Counted from the stretch's first letter, positions 17,476 through 26,553 are shown. The stretch: DNA of 64,000 nucleotides from Azospira sp. I13 (GCF_003112695.1 NZ_BFBP01000009.1:36740-100739), one strand, 5' to 3'. Made by a program: numbers and translations. Notes: generated by a model not told the origin, from the sequence alone.

Positions 17476-18588
17476 TCACGGTCTGCGCAGCACCAGGATG
17501 CTGCCAAGGGAGCGTAAGCGTACGACCTCTTCCAGCACCAGGCCCGCCCCCTTAATAACGGAGTGCCACTCGGTCATAGTCCGTTCGCGCCCGCGACAGC
17601 CCGCAAACATCTGCATATCGAAGGAGGCGCTAGCGATGTCGGCCCCAGTTTCCGGAAGCACCATTTCTAGCACCGCTGCTCGGGCTGAGCTGCTCCCCAT
17701 GGCCTCGCCCAGTTTCTTCAGTGCCCTGATGCAGGTGCCGTTGTCGAAACTATGCAGGACCGCCGAAAGCAAATAGATGTCCTTCGGTCCGGTGGCTGCA
17801 GGAATGGCCTCGAACAGATCCCCGACCTGAAAGCGAAGACGTTCTACTCCCGTCGTAGGGTGAGATGCCCAATAGCGTTGCGCTTCTGCTACCACCTGGG
17901 GACGATCGACGATCAGTGCGCGAAGATTTGGGTGTTGTTTCAGGATGGCCAGGGCCTTGGTCCCGCGAGACCCACCGACATCGATGACGCGATCAAACTG
18001 CCCCCAATCCAGGTCAGTGGCAAAGCCATCTCCTGCCAAGGACTCGACGCTATCCATCGCTTCAGAAAAGAGCTGGTCAAGGTCAGGATGATGATCCAGG
18101 TAATCAAACAACTCCTCCCCGTGACTCAGTTGGAACGGAGGCGTACCACTACGAATCCCTGCTTCCAGCTGCTCAAACCACGGGCAGCTCATTGCATCTG
18201 AGTTATGCATCAGAATCATGGCACGAACACTTTGCGGGTGGCTCCTGGCAAGGCAGCGGGAAAGCTTGTTGTTACGAAATGCCATGGGACCAACCTCCTC
18301 AAAAACGCCCATGGCTGCCAGCATCCGCATGAGACGCCCAAGCGCATCAGCATTCGCGTCGACACGCCGTGCCAGCACCGATGCCTCCAGGGTATCCGCC
18401 CCCAGCACGGTAGCAATATCCAGCCGGGCAGCCACGGCGAGGGCTTTCGATTGCCAGTAGGCTGAGCCAATCTGGATCAAGCGGAATGGCGCCGGTATCA
18501 CCTTGTTGGGCAGCGACTGTAGCCAGTTGCCGAATTTCATGGCCTTGGCGAATCGGCGCACGGCGCCTGAATGCAACTGGAGCGTCAT
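17476..18588 (-). CDS. SAM-dependent O-methyltransferase (acetylserotonin/hydroxyneurosporene type)
   Basis: A 370-residue methyltransferase. The N-terminal helical region (about residues 30-150) looks like the dimerisation and winged-helix domain of class-2 O-methyltransferases. The SAM motif VIDVGGSRGTKAL starts near residue 199. Members methylate hydroxyls of carotenoids, antibiotics or other small aromatics; the substrate cannot be read here. It overlaps the TetR regulator by 4 nt (ATGA). Codons such as CAA, GTA, ACT and ATT are far more common than in neighbouring genes, which hints at recent transfer. Family members usually have a C-terminal catalytic His; I did not assign one with confidence. 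Confidence 0.8.
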   Translation of the reverse strand: MTLQLHSGAVRRFAKAMKFGNWLQSLPNKVIPAPFRLIQIGSAYWQSKALAVAARLDIATVLGADTLEASVLARRVDANADALGRLMRMLAAMGVFEEVGPMAFRNNKLSRCLARSHPQSVRAMILMHNSDAMSCPWFEQLEAGIRSGTPPFQLSHGEELFDYLDHHPDLDQLFSEAMDSVESLAGDGFATDLDWGQFDRVIDVGGSRGTKALAILKQHPNLRALIVDRPQVVAEAQRYWASHPTTGVERLRFQVGDLFEAIPAATGPKDIYLLSAVLHSFDNGTCIRALKKLGEAMGSSSARAAVLEMVLPETGADIASASFDMQMFAGCRGRERTMTEWHSVIKGAGLVLEEVVRLRSLGSILVLRRP

Positions 18589-19217
18589 ACACCCTCTCCT
18601 TTCTCCACTGAAATTGCTGGCGCCAAACCGGCTGCGAACAGGTGGCCATTGAACGCAGCCAATTTCTCCAGGAACGCCGCATTCATGGGGCGCTCCATCT
18701 GCTCCTCAAAAATATCTTTGAGCAACATGGGGGTCATCGCCAGGCTCACGAATGCCAGCCGCAGAATGTCGGGATCGATGGCCGGCGCAACCGCTCCCTG
18801 TGCTTTCAGGTCGGCAACCTTGCGCGCACCACGGCTACGGCCACGCTCCAGCAACTGCTGAATAAACCGACGACCTGGGCCATGCCGGAGCGCCAGTACC
18901 TTAAGGATCAGTTTGGGAAACTCTGGGCGGGCTAACATCGTCCGATAGTACAGGCCGAGGAATTCTGAAAATCCGGCAGTGGAAGCCAGCAACGGACCGT
19001 CCAGCACCTCAAGCAACGGGCTCAATGTCTCGCGAATCATTTCTTCGTACAGCCCCTCTTTACTGCCGAAGTAGTAGCGGATCATCGAGACGTTGGCCCC
19101 GGCACATTCGGCAATGCGTCGGGTGGTGACATGGTGATAGTCGTCTGCCAGAAAGCAATCAAGCGCCGCCTGAATCAAGCGGCTGCGGAGGGAGTCGGTG
19201 GGATTCGGAAGTTCCAC
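18585..19217 (-). CDS. TetR/AcrR family transcriptional regulator
   Basis: A 210-residue regulator. The N-terminal helix-turn-helix spans about residues 10-58, with TRRIAECAGANVSMIRYYFGSKEGLY as the recognition region. The C-terminal ligand and dimer domain resembles the CecR/YbiH group (SLAMTPMLLKDIFEEQ). It is translated just before the O-methyltransferase with a 4-nt overlap, so it probably controls that gene and itself. Its base composition is also less G+C biased than the flanks. Ligand unknown. Confidence 0.85.
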   Translation of the reverse strand: MELPNPTDSLRSRLIQAALDCFLADDYHHVTTRRIAECAGANVSMIRYYFGSKEGLYEEMIRETLSPLLEVLDGPLLASTAGFSEFLGLYYRTMLARPEFPKLILKVLALRHGPGRRFIQQLLERGRSRGARKVADLKAQGAVAPAIDPDILRLAFVSLAMTPMLLKDIFEEQMERPMNAAFLEKLAAFNGHLFAAGLAPAISVEKGEGV

Positions 19218-19392
19218 GATAAATCCATCGTTATTGGATGAAAGCTAGGTTAGCAGTCGCAAAAGACGGCTCGGTAGGACTTTCATCAATCAATATCAGG
19301 GAGTTGACTGATCGGCTGCCCCCTTCTTCTGCCCAGCACTTCTCTCCTAACCATGGGGGCCTAGTTCCGATCTACCCCCCATTCCTCAGACG

Positions 19393-19422
19393 AAAAAAAG
19401 CCCGCCGGGGTTGCCGGCGGGC
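19393..19422 (-). terminator. Rho-independent terminator after dctM
   Basis: On the minus strand, GCCCGCCGG, a 5-base loop and CCGGCGGGC form a 9-bp GC stem followed by seven T residues (A-run at 19393-19399 on the plus strand). It starts about 20 nt beyond the dctM stop. Confidence 0.93.
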
Positions 19423-19444
19423 CAATTAGGGATGATTCGGTCGC

Positions 19445-20911
19445 TTAGTTGTTGTTCTGCTGCAGCTGCTTGAGCAGTTCGTTCTGGGGCTCCTCGCCCG
19501 ATTCAGCGCTACCGCCTTCCTGCTGCTGCATCAGGGAGTTGAGGTCCATGGCCTCGGACTCCTGCTGGGTGGGCGTGTGGTGGGCCGGGTCACCGTAGCT
19601 GATCATGCCGGGGAAGATGATGATCAAGGCCACCATGATGATCTGGATGCAGACGAACGGCACGGCGCCCCAGTAGATGTCCGTCGTCTTGATCGAGGCC
19701 GGCGCCACGGAACGCAGGTAGAACAGGGCGAAGCCGAAGGGCGGGTGCATGAAGGAGGTCTGCATGTTCACCCCGAGCAGCACGCCGAACCAGATCAGGT
19801 CGATGCCCAGCTTTTCCGCCACCGGTCCCAACAGGGGCACGATGATGAAGGACAGTTCGAAGAAGTCCAGGAAGAAGGCCAGCACGAAGACCAGGATATT
19901 CACCACGATGAGGAAGCCCAGCTGGCCACCCGGCAGGGAAGTCAGCAGGTGCTCCACCCACAGGTCGCCGTTCACCGCGCGGAAGACCAGGCCGAACACC
20001 GTGGAACCCACCAGGATGAAGACCACGAAGGAAGACAGCTTGGCGGTGGTATCCATGGCCTGCTTGAGCAGGGAGACGGACAGGCGACGGCGCATCAGGG
20101 CCAGGATCAGGGCGCCGGCAGCCCCCATGGCGCCGCCTTCGGTGGGCGTGGCAATACCCAGGAAGATGGTACCCAGCACCAGGAAGATCAGCACCAGCGG
20201 CGGCACCAGCGTGGTGAGTACGCGCACGAGCAGCTTGGCGCCACGCAAGGAGCGGGCTTCCAGGGGCAGGGCCGGGGCGGCATTGGGCTTGATGATGGTG
20301 AGCAGAGCCACGTAGCCGACATACAGGCTGGTGAGTACCAGACCCGGCACCATGGCGCCTTCGTACATGTCGCCCACGGACTTGCCCAACTGGTCGGCCA
20401 TGATGATCAGCACCAGGGACGGCGGAATGATCTGGGCCAGGGTGCCCGAGGCAGCGATGACGCCGGAGGCCAGGCGCTTGTCGTAGCCGTAGCGCAGCAT
20501 GATGGGCAGGGAAATCAGGCCCATGGAGATCACCGAGGCCGCCACCACTCCGGTGGTCGCCGCCAGCAGGGCGCCGACGAAAATCACCGCGTAGGCCAGG
20601 CCACCGCGCATGGGGCCGAAGAGCTGGCCGATGGTGTCGAGCAAATCCTCCGCCATGCCTGATCGTTCCAGCACCAGGCCCATGAAGGTGAAGAAGGGAA
20701 TGGCCAGCAGGGTGTCGTTGGCCATGATGCCGAAGACCCGTTCCGGCAGGGCCTGGAAGAGGGCGGGGTGGAGCAGGCCCAGTTCCATGCCGATGAAGCC
20801 GAAGACCATGCCGTTGGCGGCCAGGGCAAAAGCCACTGGATAGCCGAACAACAGGAACAGGACCAGGGCGCCGAACATGATCGGCGCCATGTTGTTAATC
20901 AGGAATTCCAT
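19445..20911 (-). CDS. dctM: TRAP transporter large permease (DctM family)
   Basis: A 488-residue inner-membrane protein with about 12 hydrophobic segments, the ion-coupled translocation subunit of a tripartite ATP-independent periplasmic transporter. GLISLPIMLRYGYDKRLASGVIAASGTLAQIIPPS is a typical DctM stretch (about residues 135-170), and TPTEGGAMGAAGAL is another. The last 45 residues form a Gln/Glu-rich hydrophilic tail (ends LLKQLQQNNN) that is longer than usual. It overlaps the small permease by one base (TAATG). Substrate is not predictable; no binding protein is adjacent. Confidence 0.93.
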   Translation of the reverse strand: MEFLINNMAPIMFGALVLFLLFGYPVAFALAANGMVFGFIGMELGLLHPALFQALPERVFGIMANDTLLAIPFFTFMGLVLERSGMAEDLLDTIGQLFGPMRGGLAYAVIFVGALLAATTGVVAASVISMGLISLPIMLRYGYDKRLASGVIAASGTLAQIIPPSLVLIIMADQLGKSVGDMYEGAMVPGLVLTSLYVGYVALLTIIKPNAAPALPLEARSLRGAKLLVRVLTTLVPPLVLIFLVLGTIFLGIATPTEGGAMGAAGALILALMRRRLSVSLLKQAMDTTAKLSSFVVFILVGSTVFGLVFRAVNGDLWVEHLLTSLPGGQLGFLIVVNILVFVLAFFLDFFELSFIIVPLLGPVAEKLGIDLIWFGVLLGVNMQTSFMHPPFGFALFYLRSVAPASIKTTDIYWGAVPFVCIQIIMVALIIIFPGMISYGDPAHHTPTQQESEAMDLNSLMQQQEGGSAESGEEPQNELLKQLQQNNN

Positions 20912-21501
20912 TATTTGGCCTCCTCTTTGCGTGCCTGGATGGCGGCCGCCAGTTCTTCCTCGGCGGAGGGGCCCTTATGCTTTTCCATGGGGTTGGCAAT
21001 CAGCCCCTTGAGGAAGGCGAAGCGCTTGATCAGTTCGGAGAAGCCCTGCAGCACCAGCAACAGGAAGCCGACGGGAATCATCAGACGAGCCGGCCAGCGG
21101 ATCAGGCCGCCGGGATTGGAGGACATTTCTCCGGAATCCCAGGCATTCATGAAAATGGGCCAAGACAGGTACATGATGAGGATGGCCATGGGCATCAGGA
21201 ATAGCAGGGTGCCGATGATGTCGATCCAGGCCTGGCCGCGGGGGGAGAGCTTGCCCGCCACCACGTCGATGCGCACGTGTTCGTTGCGCAGCAGGGTGTA
21301 GCCGGCACTGAAAAGGAAAATCACGGCAAACAGGTACCACTGGATTTCCAGCAGGCCGTTGGAGCTGTAATTGATGGTGTAGCGCATGACAGCGTTGCCG
21401 GCACTGATGATGGTCATGACCAGCACCAACCAGATCACGGCTTTACCAACACGCTCATTGAGGGCGTCGATCCCGCGGGAGACGCTGAGCAGAAAGGTCA
21501 C
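20911..21501 (-). CDS. dctQ: TRAP transporter small permease (DctQ family)
   Basis: A 196-residue membrane protein with four predicted hydrophobic segments and the DctQ pattern VRIDVVAGKLSPRGQAWIDI (about residues 75-94). DctQ pairs with DctM to form the membrane part of the transporter. It ends with a charged Ala/Glu/Lys-rich tail. It leads the two-gene operon; no periplasmic DctP-type subunit is encoded upstream or downstream in this window, so it must be supplied from elsewhere. Confidence 0.9.
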   Translation of the reverse strand: MTFLLSVSRGIDALNERVGKAVIWLVLVMTIISAGNAVMRYTINYSSNGLLEIQWYLFAVIFLFSAGYTLLRNEHVRIDVVAGKLSPRGQAWIDIIGTLLFLMPMAILIMYLSWPIFMNAWDSGEMSSNPGGLIRWPARLMIPVGFLLLVLQGFSELIKRFAFLKGLIANPMEKHKGPSAEEELAAAIQARKEEAK

Positions 21502-21813
21502 GATGGGTTCCTCCAGAGATGTCTTAAAATGCCGGGCTTCTTGGGCCCCGTTGCGTCATGTGCGGCTTGTGGCCGGGCAAAGTCCTCCTGCGGCTTCGCC
21601 TGAACGCTTTTACCGCAGCGCGGGCCGCCCAGGCGGCCGCGTACGGAGTCGTGCAAAATGCGCGGCGAGTATGGCACAGGGGGAAAGTCCGGGGCATTGG
21701 TGGAAACCCTAGCCGGCCGGGGCTTTTCAGCCGTATTCCCCTGGCAATGACTGCTTCGCCATGAGGGTTTTTTCCACTGTCCGGACGCCGGCAAGGCGTC
21801 GCCGAGGAATGCC
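21502..21813. other. Divergent intergenic gap, dctQ / histidine phosphatase
   Basis: About 312 bases between divergent genes. It should hold the promoters for dctQM (minus) and the phosphatase (plus). No convincing -35/-10 pair, hairpin or small gene was recognised. Confidence 0.4.
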
Positions 21814-22461
21814 ATGTCCCCTACCCGTATCTGCGTCGTTCGCCACGGCGAAACCTTCTGGAATGCCGAACGGCGCATCCAGGGCCATATTGATATCGAC
21901 CTCAACCCCACCGGCCTGCGCCAGGCCCGGGCGACAGCCCGTCGCCTGGAGGAGGAAGGGGCCTTTGCCGCGGTGTATAGCAGCGATCTTTCCCGAGCCC
22001 GGGTCACGGCCGAAGCCATCGCTGCCCATCTGGGGCGCCCGGTGCGCCTGCGGCCGGCCCTGCGGGAGCGGCGTTACGGCCTGTTCGAAGGGCTGACCTA
22101 CACCGAGGCCAGCCAGCGCCACCCGGAAGCCTACGCCGCCTTCGAGGCGCGGCAGCCGGCTGCGCCGATCCCCGGCGGCGAGAGCCTGAGCGAATTCTCG
22201 GCCCGGGTCACCGGTTGCCTGGAGGCCCTGGCCGCCAGCCATGGCGGCGAAACCCTGCTACTGGTCTGCCACGGCGGCGTGCTGGATGTAATCAACCGCC
22301 ACGTGCGGGGCTTGCCCCTGGCGGCACCGCGGGACTTCACCATTCCCAACGCCGGCATCACCTGGCTAGAGAAGGGCACCGATGGCACCTGGCGCATCGT
22401 CCTCTGGGGCTGTACCCGGCACCTGGAAGCCGGCGGCGCCCTGGACGAACTGCCGGCCTGA
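21814..22461 (+). CDS. Histidine phosphatase family protein (GpmB/CobC-like)
   Basis: A 215-residue cytosolic protein of the phosphoglycerate-mutase-like superfamily. The phosphorylated His lies in VVRHGETFWNAE (about residues 8-19), and the second catalytic His in LLVCHGGVLDV near residue 150; ERRYGLFEGLTY supplies the Glu. Substrates in this branch range from sugar phosphates to nucleotides. It precedes glyA by 88 nt. A cofactor-independent mutase role is not supported by anything specific here. Confidence 0.88.
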   Translation: MSPTRICVVRHGETFWNAERRIQGHIDIDLNPTGLRQARATARRLEEEGAFAAVYSSDLSRARVTAEAIAAHLGRPVRLRPALRERRYGLFEGLTYTEASQRHPEAYAAFEARQPAAPIPGGESLSEFSARVTGCLEALAASHGGETLLLVCHGGVLDVINRHVRGLPLAAPRDFTIPNAGITWLEKGTDGTWRIVLWGCTRHLEAGGALDELPA

Positions 22462-22508
22462 GCCGGGTGGGGGATTTCCCCCGGGGGCTGGACACCTTCC
22501 GCCCATGG

Positions 22509-22514
22509 TACAAT
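22509..22514 (+). promoter_or_regulatory. Possible -10 element of the glyA promoter
   Basis: TACAAT lies 35 nt before the glyA ATG. A TGGACA hexamer at 22489-22494 resembles a -35 box but the spacing is only 14, shorter than usual. Confidence 0.3.
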
Positions 22515-22549
22515 TTTCGCCTTTTTCAACGGCTTGAGAGGCAGCACCG

Positions 22550-23800
22550 ATGTTTTCCGCAAACGATACCCTGGCGAAAGTCGACCCCGAACTCTGGAAG
22601 GCGATCGAAGACGAGAATCGTCGCCAAGAGGACCATATCGAGCTGATCGCCTCTGAAAACTACGTCTCCAACGCGGTCATGGAAGCCCAAGGCTCCCAGC
22701 TGACCAACAAGTACGCCGAAGGCTACCCCGGCAAGCGCTACTACGGCGGTTGCGAATACGTGGACGTGGCCGAGCAACTGGCCATCGAGCGCCTGAAGAA
22801 GCTGTTCGGTGCCGAAGCCGCCAACGTGCAGCCCAACTCCGGTTCCCAGGCCAACCAGGCCGTGCTGATGGCCTTCGCCAAGCCCGGCGACACCATTATG
22901 GGCATGAGCCTGGCCGAAGGCGGCCACCTCACCCACGGCATGGCCCTGAACATGTCCGGCAAGTGGTTCAACGTCGTCTCTTACGGTCTCAACGAAAAGG
23001 AAGAGATCGACTACGACAAGATGGAAGCCCTGGCCCGCGAGCACAAGCCGAAGATCATCGTCGCCGGCGCCTCCGCCTACGCCCTGCGCATCGACTTCGA
23101 GCGCTTCGCCAAGATCGCCAAGGAAGTCGGCGCCATTTTCTGGGTGGACATGGCCCACTACGCCGGCCTCATCGCCGCCGGTTTCTACCCCAACCCGGTG
23201 CCCCACGCCGACGTGGTGACCTCCACCACCCACAAGACCCTGCGCGGCCCCCGCGGCGGTGTGATCCTGATGAAGGCCGAGCACGAGAAGGCCCTCAACT
23301 CCGCCATCTTCCCCGGCCTGCAAGGCGGCCCGCTGATGCATGTCATCGCCGCCAAGGCCGTGGCCTTCAAGGAAGCCGCATCCCCCGAGTTCAAGGCCTA
23401 CCAGGAGCAGGTGATCAACAACGCCCGCGTCATGGCCAAGGTGCTGGGTGAAGAGCGCGGCCTGCGCATCGTCTCCGGCCGTACCGAATCCCACGTCTTC
23501 CTGATCGACCTGCGCGCCAAGAAGATCACCGGCAAGGACGCCGAAGCCGCTCTGGGCCGTGCCCACATCACGGTGAACAAGAACGGTATCCCCAACGACC
23601 CGGAAAAGCCCTTCGTCACCTCCGGCATCCGTATCGGTTCCCCGGCCATGACCACGCGTGGTTTCACCGAGATCGAAGCCGAGCAGATCGCCCACCTGGT
23701 GGCCGACGTGCTCGACGCGCCCAACGACGAAGCCAACCTGGCCGCCGTGCGCGCCAAGGTGGCGGCGCTCTGCAGCAAGTTCCCGGTCTACGGTAAGTAA
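22550..23800 (+). CDS. glyA: Serine hydroxymethyltransferase
   Basis: A 416-residue PLP enzyme that interconverts serine and glycine while charging tetrahydrofolate with a one-carbon unit. The PLP lysine is in [13 protein letters not shown] (about residues 224-236). The N-terminal [18 protein letters not shown] and [15 protein letters not shown] are family hallmarks. Length matches E. coli GlyA (417). It is followed 21 nt later by nrdR, a conserved glyA-nrdR-ribD order in betaproteobacteria. Confidence 0.98.
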   Translation: MFSANDTLAKVDPELWKAIEDENRRQEDHIELIASENYVSNAVMEAQGSQLTNKYAEGYPGKRYYGGCEYVDVAEQLAIERLKKLFGAEAANVQPNSGSQANQAVLMAFAKPGDTIMGMSLAEGGHLTHGMALNMSGKWFNVVSYGLNEKEEIDYDKMEALAREHKPKIIVAGASAYALRIDFERFAKIAKEVGAIFWVDMAHYAGLIAAGFYPNPVPHADVVTSTTHKTLRGPRGGVILMKAEHEKALNSAIFPGLQGGPLMHVIAAKAVAFKEAASPEFKAYQEQVINNARVMAKVLGEERGLRIVSGRTESHVFLIDLRAKKITGKDAEAALGRAHITVNKNGIPNDPEKPFVTSGIRIGSPAMTTRGFTEIEAEQIAHLVADVLDAPNDEANLAAVRAKVAALCSKFPVYGK

Positions 23801-23821
23801 GCCCCCACAGGCGGCCGGGCG

Positions 23822-24301
23822 ATGAAATGTCCCTTCTGCGGCGCCGACGACACCACCGTTGTCGACACCCGCATCAATGAAGACGGCGACATCGTCCGCC
23901 GCCGCCGCCGCTGTACGCACTGCGACAAGCGCTTCACCACCTACGAGCGGGCGGAAATCCGCCTGCCCCAGGTGGTCAAGAAAAACGGTTCCCGGGTGGA
24001 TTACAACCGGGACAAGCTCTCCGCCAGCCTGTGGCTGGCCCTGCGCAAGCGCCCCGTCACCACCGAAGCGGTGGACGGGGCCATCACCCGCATCGAAGAA
24101 AAGCTGCTGGCCCTCGGCGAACGGGAAATCCCCTCCGAGAAGGTCGGCGAGATGGTCATGCGGGAACTGAAGAAGCTCGACAAGATCGCCTACGTGCGCT
24201 TCGCCTCGGTCTATCGCAACTTCGAGGATGTGGACGAGTTCTCCCACGCCATCCGCGAAGTCACCCCGGCCAAGCCCGGCCGTCGCCCCCGCGACGAATA
24301 A
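23822..24301 (+). CDS. nrdR: Transcriptional repressor NrdR
   Basis: A 159-residue repressor of ribonucleotide reductase genes. The N-terminal zinc ribbon has two CxxC pairs (CPFC at residues 3-6 and CTHC at 31-34) separated by a basic stretch. The ATP-cone domain (about 49-139) senses dATP/ATP. No NrdR-box-like repeat was noticed in this window, so its targets are elsewhere. Confidence 0.97.
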   Translation: MKCPFCGADDTTVVDTRINEDGDIVRRRRRCTHCDKRFTTYERAEIRLPQVVKKNGSRVDYNRDKLSASLWLALRKRPVTTEAVDGAITRIEEKLLALGEREIPSEKVGEMVMRELKKLDKIAYVRFASVYRNFEDVDEFSHAIREVTPAKPGRRPRDE

Positions 24302-24330
24302 TCCCCCCGCCACCGCTCCCCGCTCCGCCC

Positions 24331-25425
24331 ATGCCCGCCCACGGCACTGCTGCCGACTACGCCCACATGGCCCGGGCCCTAGCCCTGGCTGCCCGGGGAC
24401 TCCATTCCACCGCGCCCAATCCCCGGGTCGGCTGCGTCCTGGTCAAGGACGGGCAAGTGGTTGGGGAAGGCTGGCATGTGCGGGCCGGCGAACCCCATGC
24501 CGAAGTCCACGCCCTGCGGGCGGCTGGCGAGGCTGCCCGGGGCGCCACCGCCTACGTCACCCTGGAGCCCTGTAGCCACCACGGCCGCACCCCACCCTGC
24601 GCCGAAGGCCTGGTGGCCGCCGGCATCAGCCGGGTGGTGGCAGCCATGCCCGATCCCAATCCCCTGGTGGCCGGTCGCGGCCTGGAAATCCTGCGCCAGG
24701 CGGGTATCAACGTCCTCTCCGGCATCCTCGAAAAGGAGGCCCGGGAACTCAATCTCGGCTTCGTCTCCCGCATGACCCGGGGGCGCCCCTGGCTGCGCTT
24801 GAAAGCGGCAGCCAGCCTGGATGGCCGTACCGCTCTGGCCAATGGCCAGAGCCAGTGGATCACCGGCGCCGCCGCCCGGCAGGACGGCCACCGCTGGCGC
24901 GCCCGGGCCTGCGCCATCCTCACCGGCAGCGGCACCGTGCTGGCGGATGACCCCCAACTTAACGTGCGGGGCGTGACCACGGAACGCCAGCCCATCCCGG
25001 TGGTGGTGGATAGCCGCCTGGAAACGCCCCCCGGCGCCCACCTGCTGGATGGCCGGCCGGTGCTCATCGCCACCGCCAATGCCGACGCGGCCAAGGCCGC
25101 TGCCTTAGCCGCGCGGGGTGCCGAGGTGCTGCACCTGCCCGATGCCGCTGGCCGGGTCGATCTACCTGCACTGCTGGCGGAACTCGGCCGACGGGGCATC
25201 AACGAACTGCACGGGGAAGGCGGCGCCGGCCTCAATGGCGCCCTGTTGGCCGCCGGCCTGGTGGATGAACTGCTGCTCTATCTGGCGCCGACCCTGCTGG
25301 GCAATCCAGCCCTAGGCCTCTTCGGCCTGCCCGAACTGACCTCCCTGGAACAGCAGCAACGCCTGGTCTGGCACGATGTACGCCAGGTCGGCGACGATCT
25401 GCGCATTCTCGCCCGTCTGGCCTGA
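24331..25425 (+). CDS. ribD: Bifunctional pyrimidine deaminase/reductase, riboflavin synthesis
   Basis: A 364-residue two-domain enzyme for the second and third steps of riboflavin synthesis. The N-terminal deaminase has the zinc ligands HAEV (about residue 56) and PCSHHGRTPPC (about 79-90). The C-terminal reductase starts near residue 150 (RPWLRLKAAASLDGRTAL) and has GEGGAGLNGALL near 293. ATG 24331 is chosen because it precedes the conserved start and follows nrdR by 29 nt. The usual next genes (ribE, ribBA, ribH) are not here; the downstream gap is followed by minus-strand genes. Confidence 0.95.
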   Translation: MPAHGTAADYAHMARALALAARGLHSTAPNPRVGCVLVKDGQVVGEGWHVRAGEPHAEVHALRAAGEAARGATAYVTLEPCSHHGRTPPCAEGLVAAGISRVVAAMPDPNPLVAGRGLEILRQAGINVLSGILEKEARELNLGFVSRMTRGRPWLRLKAAASLDGRTALANGQSQWITGAAARQDGHRWRARACAILTGSGTVLADDPQLNVRGVTTERQPIPVVVDSRLETPPGAHLLDGRPVLIATANADAAKAAALAARGAEVLHLPDAAGRVDLPALLAELGRRGINELHGEGGAGLNGALLAAGLVDELLLYLAPTLLGNPALGLFGLPELTSLEQQQRLVWHDVRQVGDDLRILARLA

Positions 25426-25742
25426 TAGCGCCCCCGGGCGCCGGAACGGACGGATTGATCTCGTGACGAAGCCGTAGATCGACAGCCCATTGGCCTGGCG
25501 GCATGCCAAGCCAGCATTCCCACAAGCATCCCTGTAAGAACACCCCGAAGAGGCAATAGGGACGCCATTCTTCCTTGCATCGCCCTGGCAACCCAAGCTG
25601 GGCGCGGCGCTCCAGGCATGGGCGCGTGCCTTCTGCCTCCCCAGGTGGTTTTGCGGAGCTAGCCGCCACACGCCAAGCGCCTCTCCTGCGCCCCGCCGTG
25701 GATCAGGTGGCGAGCAGCCGGCCGCCTTCCTTCTGTCTTCCC
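25426..25742. other. Intergenic gap carrying the second copy of the 22-bp repeat
   Basis: About 317 bases between convergent ribD and the MoeB-type gene. Immediately after ribD there is a GC hairpin (25428-25441) without a T-run. The repeat shared with 4288-4309 is at 25551-25572. The minus strand is open across the gap, but the frame overlaps both neighbours and shows no recognisable family. Confidence 0.45.
25551..25572 (-). repeat. Dispersed 22-bp intergenic repeat, copy 2 (inverted)
   Basis: The reverse complement of these bases matches 4288-4309 at 21 of 22 positions. Flanks of the two copies are not similar beyond the repeat, as far as can be judged by eye. Confidence 0.6.
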
Positions 25743-26498
25743 CTAGCCCGCCTGGCCGCCGCACACCGGGCAGCCCGGGTCCCGCTGCAGGCGCACGGTA
25801 CGCCATTCCATGGTTAGGGCATCGAGCAGCAGCAGACGCCCGCCCAGGGTCTGGCCGCAGCCCGCCAGCACCTTGAGGGCCTCAGCGGCCTGCAGGGTAC
25901 CGATGATGCCGGTGAGGGGGGCAAAAACCCCCATGGTGGCGCAACGCACTTCCTCCACATCCTCCCCTTCGGGGAAGAGGCAGTGGTAGCAGGGGGCCGC
26001 CGGCTGGCGTGGGTCGAAGACGCTGATCTGGCCGTCGAAACGCACCGCGGCGCCGGAGACCAGGGGCTTGCCCAGCTTGACGCAGGCCCGGTTCACCGCA
26101 TGGCGGGTGGCAAAGTTGTCGCAGCAATCGAGCACCACGTCGGCACGGGCCACCTCGGCTTCCAAATCCTCGCCCTCGAGACGACGGGCGATGACCTCGA
26201 CCCGGGCTTCCGGGTTGAGGCGCTGCAGGCTGTCCCGCCCGGATTCGGCCTTGGGGAGTCCCACGGCGGCTTCCGTGTGGAGAATCTGGCGTTGCAGGTT
26301 GGTCAGGTCCACCGTGTCGCCATCCGCCAGGGCCAGGGTGCCCACACCGGCCGCGGCCAGGTAAAGGGCGGCCGGGGAACCCAGTCCACCGGCACCGACG
26401 ATCAAGACCCGGGCGGCCAGGAATTTCTCCTGCCCCTCGATACCGATGGGGTCAAGGAGGATGTGGCGGCTGTAGCGGAGTAGTTGCTGGTCGTTCAT
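25743..26498 (-). CDS. moeB: MoeB/ThiF family adenylyltransferase
   Basis: A 251-residue E1-like enzyme that adenylates the C-terminal glycine of a sulfur-carrier protein (MoaD or ThiS). It has the nucleotide loop VGAGGLGSPAALYL (about residues 33-46), the DGDTVDLTNLQRQI motif, the zinc ligands CYHC and CPVCGG, and RCATMGVFAP containing the likely catalytic Cys. MoeB and ThiF cannot be separated by sequence alone. ATG 26498 lies about 9 nt after a terminator hairpin and has no clear Shine-Dalgarno sequence, so expression may be low or controlled by read-through. Confidence 0.88.
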   Translation of the reverse strand: MNDQQLLRYSRHILLDPIGIEGQEKFLAARVLIVGAGGLGSPAALYLAAAGVGTLALADGDTVDLTNLQRQILHTEAAVGLPKAESGRDSLQRLNPEARVEVIARRLEGEDLEAEVARADVVLDCCDNFATRHAVNRACVKLGKPLVSGAAVRFDGQISVFDPRQPAAPCYHCLFPEGEDVEEVRCATMGVFAPLTGIIGTLQAAEALKVLAGCGQTLGGRLLLLDALTMEWRTVRLQRDPGCPVCGGQAG

Positions 26499-26506
26499 GG
26501 CGGGCA

Positions 26507-26534
26507 AAATAAAAGGGCCGCATGGGGCGGCCCT
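26507..26534 (-). terminator. Terminator or attenuator just ahead of the MoeB-type gene
   Basis: On the minus strand AGGGCCGC, a 5-base loop and GCGGCCCT are followed by TTTTATTTT. The T-run ends about 9 nt before the moeB start codon, so it splits moeB from the upstream operon. Confidence 0.75.
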
Positions 26535-26553
26535 GGGGTGGGAGGTATCTGGC

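Noticed and set aside
17426..17479. Inverted repeat GTGAGGTG...CACCTCAC after rng
   Set aside because: The 38-base loop and overlap with the methyltransferase stop codon make a terminator unlikely.
22526..24313. 595-codon minus-strand frame opposite glyA and nrdR
   Set aside because: Low-complexity Gly/Val/His sequence; both sense genes are unmistakable.
25312..25806. Minus-strand frame spanning the ribD/moeB gap
   Set aside because: It overlaps both conserved genes and has no ribosome-binding site or recognisable domain; kept only as a possible remnant because of the shared 22-bp repeat.
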